From Glandiceps talaboti (Eukaryota > Hemichordata > Enteropneusta > Spengelidae): a stretch of DNA of 64,000 nt. Each line of letters starts with the position of its first letter. Positions within the stretch are counted from its first letter, which is position 1. Below are positions 57,531-64,000 of this stretch, piece after piece. The notes under the pieces were generated by a model. The model ran no database searches. It saw only the letters and a list, made by a program, of their open reading frames with translations, and was not told the origin of the DNA. Both the position numbers and the translations under genes were made by a program. Location of the stretch: positions 15,020,598 through 15,084,597 of the forward strand of contig NC_135560.1 of assembly GCF_964340395.1 (NCBI RefSeq), written 5' to 3'.

Positions 57531-58084
57531 ACGTAGCATATAAATCTACCCAACCTGCGCGAGCAAGATCTGCATCGGTCAATGTAATATTTACATGGTC
57601 TATTACAATTTGGTAAAGTGTACCATTGTATATGCTTGTGCGAGACGTAAAAAACATCATGCCGTCTAATTGTACGAAACGATTTAGTCACTATGGTTTT
57701 GAAGTCAGTGAGATAATGTTTGTGAAGTACCCGGTATCGTGATGTTATCGCTTGTATAGAAAAACCATCACTGAGGCAAAATCTCACTTTTATCATCATT
57801 CATTTTTTAAAGTCTTCAATCATGCCAATTAAAAATATGGATACTGCAGTCATTTATGTGACTTTTTTTCCAAAAATGTTTATCGTGCATCTCGATTATA
57901 TTTTTTTTCGTCTTCGTAACATCTTTTTTTTTATTGTGCCAAAAGTAGTAGCTACCACATATAGAACAGTGGAAAAATACCGAATGAGACTCAGAAATGT
58001 AAAATCATTTACTTCAATGTCCAAATCAAATGCGGACATCAGAAAATGATGCATGCACGTTGTGATGGACTCGTGATTAGCTCT
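57531..58084. other. Interior of the CACTA-like element, no gene seen
   Basis: Opposing short frames (57521-57799 minus, 57822-58049 plus) have no recognisable domain. Confidence 0.5.
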
Positions 58085-58225
58085 AGTCCAGATGCCAATT
58101 GGTATCTAACTAAACCATAGACAATAGAGAGGGTCCTCTCTATTTTCTATGACTAAACCAAGTTTAGTGAGTGGAGGTGTAAATGGTAACGATACTGTTT
58201 AGGAACACGGTGATAGGAACTAGAC
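58085..58225 (+). repeat. Dispersed repeat family D, copy 2 (filled hairpin site)
   Basis: Matches the two blocks of 50784-51160. The CTAACTAAACC segment is interrupted by a mini-hairpin and repeated after it; then GAGTGGAGGTGTAAATGGTA and GGAACTAGAC follow. Confidence 0.7.
58116..58151. mobile_element. Mini-hairpin element, CATAG family, copy 4
   Basis: 36 bp, CATAGACAATAGAGAGG...CCTCTCTATTTTCTATG. Flanked by the perfect 7-bp repeat ACTAAAC (58109-58115 and 58152-58158). The related repeat at 50784-50820 has a single ACTAAACC and no hairpin. Confidence 0.87.
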
Positions 58226-61200
58226 GAGATTAGCACTGACAACACACGCTCCGCGAACTCCAGCAAAGAGGCCTGGTGGGGTATATAGAGACTTGTCAGA
58301 GTTGTCGGAGCTACTGTTCATGTACATATAAGTTCCACGTATTCTCAATTTATTTCGTGCTGGATAGAAAACAGTCAGTATAGTCCTTGTGTTCTCCAGT
58401 GTATAGCCGATGGATTGGATAGTGAGAGTCATGATATGTGTGATACATTGTAGTTTATACACCAGAACTGAATTTTAGACTGATCCCGTCGGCATCTTCA
58501 GAGAAAGCATCAAGCGGGTACCACAATAAACTGAAAACGTAACGACTATAAGCATAACTATAAGTTTTAATTTACATGGAACTACGGTCATATTTGATAA
58601 GCTTATCCCCCACTTCCACATATGGTCTCATACCCCTTGGTCAGCGAAAAGCCAATCATGTTCATGTCCGGACATACGAGTTATAAATGGGGCGGTCATA
58701 TGGGTTAAGTTAGGGTGGAATATAATATATGGAAAAAGTCTGATTGATACTGGCTGTGATGGGTAGTAGAGCATTTTTTAATTGTCAAAAACAGGGTTGG
58801 GGGCCGAATGATATGATTCAAAACGTCATGACTTTCTGGTATATCTTTGTTGTCATGGTGTGTTTCCAGTTGAGGATGGCTGTCTTTGACTGGCTACAAC
58901 AGTAAGTGATTGATTTTGAAAGCAAAGAAAGTGGAAGAACATTGGTGTTAGTTAAAAAACTATTGTTATTAAAGATATACAAGTAAACGCAGCAAAACAA
59001 TTGAGAGTCGGTACGGAAAGGAACAGATGACCACAGGAAGGTGTTCAGCTGTTCTTCATTGTTCTTTGCAATTTGACGACCGGGCGATCACATACTAGTA
59101 GTTGTCAGTGTTTTCGCTAAAGCAAAATACACGGAGATGGTTCAAAATCACTTGACTATCATTTCACTCTTATTTAAATCTACAAATATCTCATTAATAT
59201 TTTCTCCCAGCTTACTTCAAACTATATGACATTTTCCATGAAAAAAAGGTGCGTATCTGGAGCAAAGAAGTGTTTCAGATATCAGAGTGTTCACGTTTGC
59301 GTGACCAAGACATAGACATAGACTGGCAAGCGACGCCATGAATTGTGATCGAATCCCAGGGTCGGATCGGTTGTAGATCAGTGTTCATGATAATTCATTT
59401 GCGTGTTCAATTACTAAGTCATCGATGTAGGGTTATAAATTCAGTGACTACACCATCAACAAAGTTACTTCTTACTATAAATCATGTTGAAAAAGACCCT
59501 AGGAAAATGTCTAAGCAACAATGACGGGTGTTACTTTTTTGCAGTGTTTATCCAAATAGTAATCGTCGAATAACGTGACCCTGGCTGAAAACTGCGACAG
59601 TGAGTGTACCATAAATTCCCAAAACAGACTGACCAGAACAGACATATTGACACACAAAAAGTGTGCAAGTTTACATCTTGTGACAGGTTTGGTTGGGGTC
59701 ACCTCCATCGGCTAATGGTCGAAATCGTCATTGTAAAATATTTTTAATTACCCTCAACTACAAATCAGCGTATCGTTGACGATCATTTCAATCGTAAGTG
59801 TTTAGAACTGATTCAGAAGTAAAACGTAGAATTATTAATGACAATGGTATGCAAAGTTTTGTTGTTTAACAATCATCAGCGATTTGGCATGTTTGCACAA
59901 ACCACAGATACTTGTTAGTGCATACACTTTTGATACTTCTATTCTATAAGGTAAAGGCTAAATTTAAAAAGACATGATCCCAGTATTAACTTTTTTGTTG
60001 CGGCTATATTTCCTAAGTGAGGTGTGCCAAAGAAAGTTTTCCCATGATACTTTGCGCCAGTGCGACTTTTTGACATTGTACGTTCGATGTTCCCAATGAG
60101 TAAATGGAATTTTATCGAGAAGTCTATTCATATTTGTTTATGACAGCAAGATATTTTCAATTTTCTGTTTTTGGTCATTTTTGGGGTCAAAAACTGTCAT
60201 TTGTTTTGTAAATAAAAGAATTCAAAGTAAAAATGAATGACAGCCGCAAAACTAATCGATTGAATGGGCTGACATTTGGTGTGCAGGTATGTTAGAGTAT
60301 CTGGATGAAGAATTCTTCAAGAAAATTTGAAGATGACATTGATATGCAAATACGTCTAAAACGTGCTGTGTAGTATCATATTATAGCCATGTTATTTTAC
60401 AATACTCGTGAGAAAGTAGAATTTATTGGTGAAGTAAAGTTGCTCATACACCTAAGAAAATTTGACTACACTTGAATACATAATGAGCAAATGAAATGAT
60501 CACAACAATCACATATCTTTGTAATGTTATGACTATACAAGATCTAATACAGGGACGAATGGGGTACTTATCAAATAATGCCCTCCGGAACTCAGAAATA
60601 AATGTAGATGCGCTGTACCATGCAGTTACGATCAGCGGTTTTGAACTATGGAGGTAGGAAGGAAGGAGGTAGGAAGGATTATAGTCCTACCACCATTTCT
60701 GAACAAAATCGTTGTCCTTGAATTGGAATGGTATGCTTTTAATACAAAAGTTGCACAAACATATGTTCTTGCTTTCAAAAGTTTTAGAATTAACACCATG
60801 ATTTCACCGTCGCCCATACTGAGGTTTTCCTGCATCTATTGCTATGGATTTTGTTGGTGGGACTTTGCTGTACTGTATGAACACTTGTTCAGACTCAGGC
60901 CACTAAAACACAATTGCAAAAAAACCCCGTAAAGACACGAAGTATCGTTTTGCACAACGTTCGGCTTGAAGCAGGTTTGAAGGGTAACCATGCACGACAG
61001 AGAAGATGGGTTTAGAGCCCCATTTACACCTAAAACAAAAAGCGATTCTAGTCTGTTCCTATTATAGTGGTCTGAGGTTCAGATCAAAGTGCCGCATTCA
61101 TCCACAACATAAAAAATCATAGACCCTACACGACTGGCGTTTGTAAAAGTCAGTTTTAAACCATAATTACTACACCTCTTTATCTTCTCGGCAAGAACAT

Positions 61201-62202
61201 GCAGTGCTGCAATCCAACGTGAGGACCTCTCACCAACTTTCAGATCACTTCACATTGGGAACGTTGGTGAGAGTTCTACTAATATAATTCAGACTGAGGC
61301 AAAAAATATAGCCTTTCTGAGTTGAAATCCGAGGTTTAAATCCTGATATCTGAAAATTCCCAATCAACCCAGATTACATTGAATAAAAAATAAGTCTAAC
61401 AAACAATTTATGATTTTTCAGTCCCGAAACTTGCTATTATCCATACACTGTATACAAAGCTAAATACACGGTGATTGGTGTATCGCACTCCTTGACTGAG
61501 TGGGTCGGAAAAAAAATAGGTAGACTCACTTGTCATAAATCGATTTATAAATCCACAAAGGCACTGTGACAACTAAAGCAGTCCCTTTACAGACCATTTT
61601 TCTTTAGAAATAAATAGGCTAAAACAATACTGAATGACAGGCAGTCCAAGGTATGCGAAACCATAAGCGAGCGCGTACTCACGATGCTAGATTAACACAC
61701 TATTTTACCTGCGCATTGAAGACGCACAGTAAAAAGACCAGTTTTCAACATTAATGCAGGAAATACAAAGCTAACAATTCAAAATTGTATAAAATGTAAG
61801 AAAACAAAAAACAGGCGACAGTCAGAGCATGCATGAACTTCGATTTACAATACCATTATTAAGTTCTTGCATTTTGGGGCTAATGAAGTCATAGAGACTA
61901 GAGTGGGCGAGTTTCATCACAGTTAGTATAATCAATGGCACCGTGATAATTCTGACTTTCACTTGAAACTGGACCAGAACAGTCTAGGTCGGACGAGTCG
62001 TCATCATCAATTCAAAGGCGACGTAACCAAATATACACCGTGAATTCATCTTAGATCGCACCGAGTTGAACAATCATGTCTGTCATTGTAGAATGTAGAC
62101 CTTTACGCTGTTTGACCGACTATTGAAGTATAACCCACATAGGTGATATTTCATTGACCTACATGGAAATGCTTGTAAATACTTTTTGCAAGTAGTAGTA
62201 GC
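58226..62202. other. Interior of the CACTA-like element, no gene seen
   Basis: About 4 kb of mostly AT-rich DNA. It contains a GGAGGTAGGAAGGA direct duplication at about 60650-60678, an 11-bp-stem hairpin CTCTCACCAAC/GTTGGTGAGAG near 61228-61273 without flanking repeats, and an isolated AGTGGTCTGAGG half-motif near 61054. No frame has recognisable domains. Confidence 0.5.
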
Positions 62203-62234
62203 TCAGACCACTCTAGTATTTTAGTGGTCTGAGG
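62203..62234. mobile_element. Mini-hairpin element, CTCAG family, copy 2
   Basis: 32 bp, CTCAGACCACT, a 10-base centre, then AGTGGTCTGAG. Flanked by GTAGTAG on both sides (62196-62202 and 62235-62241); the flank is itself repetitive, so this duplication is less decisive. Confidence 0.78.
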
Positions 62235-62497
62235 TAGTAGTAAGAGTTTTTGCTAACGTTTACATGCTAGCGTAGTTGTACATGTACGTATACATGTCAG
62301 TTCGTATGTACATGTACATTAAATGTAGCTCTCATCATATCATACACTGTACATGTGTGTAACCCTTTTCTTTTGCACCCTCCCCCTCCGCCTTCATGTG
62401 GTCAAACACAGACAACTAACTAACTAAATAGTGTTACTGTTAGTTTTCTGTGGGTCAAACAATTAGTGTACACGCCTTGAATCACATGCAGGCGAGA

Positions 62498-62756
62498 TAG
62501 ATTTGAATATTCATTTGTTTACTGCCCGGTTATGGGGGTGAACTCATGAATATATTCTGAACTAAATGCAAATGTATTCAAATCACTTCCGACTCGCAAT
62601 CTGAACTATTTTTCAGATCGAGTATAATCCGATTAGACAGGCGCTAATGGGAAAGTACAGAAACGTCCACCTCATCAGCATAAAAGTACAGAATTGAACT
62701 CAATCTGAACTATAGTACGGAAAGTGTCGTAAACTGTACTATTTTTTCTACTAGTG
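62498..62756 (-). repeat. Right 259-bp terminal inverted repeat
   Basis: Reverse complement of 45234-45492, identical by eye. Outer end ...CTACTAGTG, followed by TCA. Confidence 0.93.
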
Positions 62757-62759
62757 TCA

Positions 62760-64000
62760 GGCAACTGGCAATGGCTGATGTATTCAAATTTCGTTTGCAT
62801 TACAAAGAACATCATGCCTATGGATTTGATTCGATCGCATAGTACGAAATACACTATTAATACCCAGGGTGAATAAGTAATAAGAGCCCCGATGCGGCGA
62901 ATGCTTATACCGGCGATGCGAGATCATATTCTAAAAGACTAACCTTGCAAAGCCGCTTGGAGTAAAGCGAAGCGCAGTGCACTTCGGGGGACGCACATCG
63001 AATGCTAGTACGTAAATCGACGGTAAGACCATCTGTTTGTATCTTTCTTTGTCGGTAAGTCATTGCGAATTGTATGCCATTTCCAGATATCAGTATTGCT
63101 TGTATGTTGCCCCATGCCCCCTCTAAGGATACGAATCTTTGGTAACCTTACGCTATCAGAAATCCATCTTTCTGGCAATTAAAACCACCTCGGCTATGAA
63201 ACATCAGGTGTTATAGGCATTTTCTAATTACAGTGTTTAGAAAACCGACACTGTGTCCATTTTGAAAACATACCAAATACATTAAGATTGTGAAAGTATA
63301 CAAAGTTATATCTTTTGATCTATTCTAACGTCTTAAAACTATTGTGTTATCAAGTGAGCTTTAAGTGTATAGGTATTCAGCAGTTCGTCCATTTTTTATA
63401 CTGTAATGAAAATGTAAACAATTTGTTTTGTAGTGTAACATCTTTAAGGATAGCACTTAAGGTGAATAGAGTATATCATACGGCCATATTACTTAAAGGT
63501 CTATATGCACAGCAACAAATGTTTGAAATGAGTCATGCAATGTCAGAATTGGATGAGCTTTCATTTTCTGTGTTAACGACATTGAATGATGTAATGCAGA
63601 AGTATACACAGACAATATGCTTTACTTCTATAACGAGTTAGCATGTATGCATTGTATGCATTGTCATATGGCTTGGAACATATGTCATCACTTGATTATA
63701 TTCGGCGCGTAAATATAGTTTTCCGGCAACTTTTGGATGTATCCTAGTCATTGCTTCTGTCAAAAGCGGGTGAGAGGTCGTTAGTGATATCAATTACAGG
63801 CGATTTAATATACCTGGCTGACGTTGAGTAATTTCATTCTCGAACTAAAATAACCACATCAAATTGTACATTTATGGATACCTACTCGATGACAAAATGT
63901 TTGCTATGATATAACTGAACGAGTTTGGCCAATTATACATTCCACCGGAAGAGCAAGTCGTGTAAGCTATTAAATCGTATTCGATCGTTGAATAAACGTA
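62760..64000. other. AT-rich DNA right of the CACTA-like element, no confident gene
   Basis: A 108-codon plus-strand frame (63315-63641) has a protein-like C-terminal half after a possible splice acceptor (TTTTGTAG, ending 63434). No domain is recognisable and no partner exon was found, so it is not called. Confidence 0.45.

Noticed and set aside
61228-61273. CTCTCACCAAC/GTTGGTGAGAG hairpin as a member of the mini-hairpin class
   Set aside because: No 7-bp direct repeat at its edges and a longer unpaired centre.

Overview
The window looks like a non-genic, repeat-dense stretch of a metazoan nuclear genome, probably a marine invertebrate or basal chordate. The reasons are AT-rich sequence, very long di- and tetranucleotide microsatellites, tRNA-derived SINE-like repeats, a tyrosine-recombinase retrotransposon of the Ngaro/PAT type, CR1/L2-like LINE debris, and several terminal-inverted-repeat DNA elements. 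I cannot fix the species. No host protein-coding gene was identified. Almost all open frames longer than 100 codons are translations of microsatellites; the recognisable proteins belong to transposable elements.

Layout. 1-9 kb: old dispersed repeats, huge (TATG)n, (CATA)n, (GA)n and (GT)n tracts, and two SINE-like repeats. 9.0-9.4 kb: a tRNA-derived SINE abutting a perfect 60-bp-arm hairpin. 10.9-11.2 kb: a MITE-like inverted repeat with a relative at 35.8 kb. 13.4-14.4 kb: a non-autonomous DNA element of about 960 bp with inverted arms of about 131-135 bp, bounded by TTAA. 20.7-24.0 kb (minus strand): a 5'-truncated Ngaro-like element with the end of its RT/RNase H frame, an intact-looking 343-aa tyrosine recombinase, and the diagnostic B1-A2-B2 split direct repeat. 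24-45 kb: mostly unannotatable AT-rich DNA with microsatellites and a G-poor degenerate A/C-rich tract.

The most striking structure occupies 45234-62756. Two 259-bp terminal inverted repeats, identical by eye over their whole length, begin with CACTAG, lie 17.5 kb apart and are flanked by the same trinucleotide, TCA. This is the signature of an EnSpm/CACTA-class transposon, here very large and apparently without a transposase. Its interior is a nest of older elements: a 154-bp perfect fold-back element with a 9-bp target duplication, three separate LINE reverse-transcriptase fragments (one with a decayed catalytic motif), members of several dispersed repeat families, and six tiny hairpin elements.

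Those six hairpins (24-36 bp) fall into two sequence families (CATAG...CTATG and CTCAG...CTGAG). Each is flanked by a 7-bp direct repeat, perfect in five of six cases. One interrupts a LINE reading frame without shifting it, and another has a matching empty site in a related repeat 7 kb away. They look like a mobile element class of near-minimal size, and are my main candidate for something undescribed.
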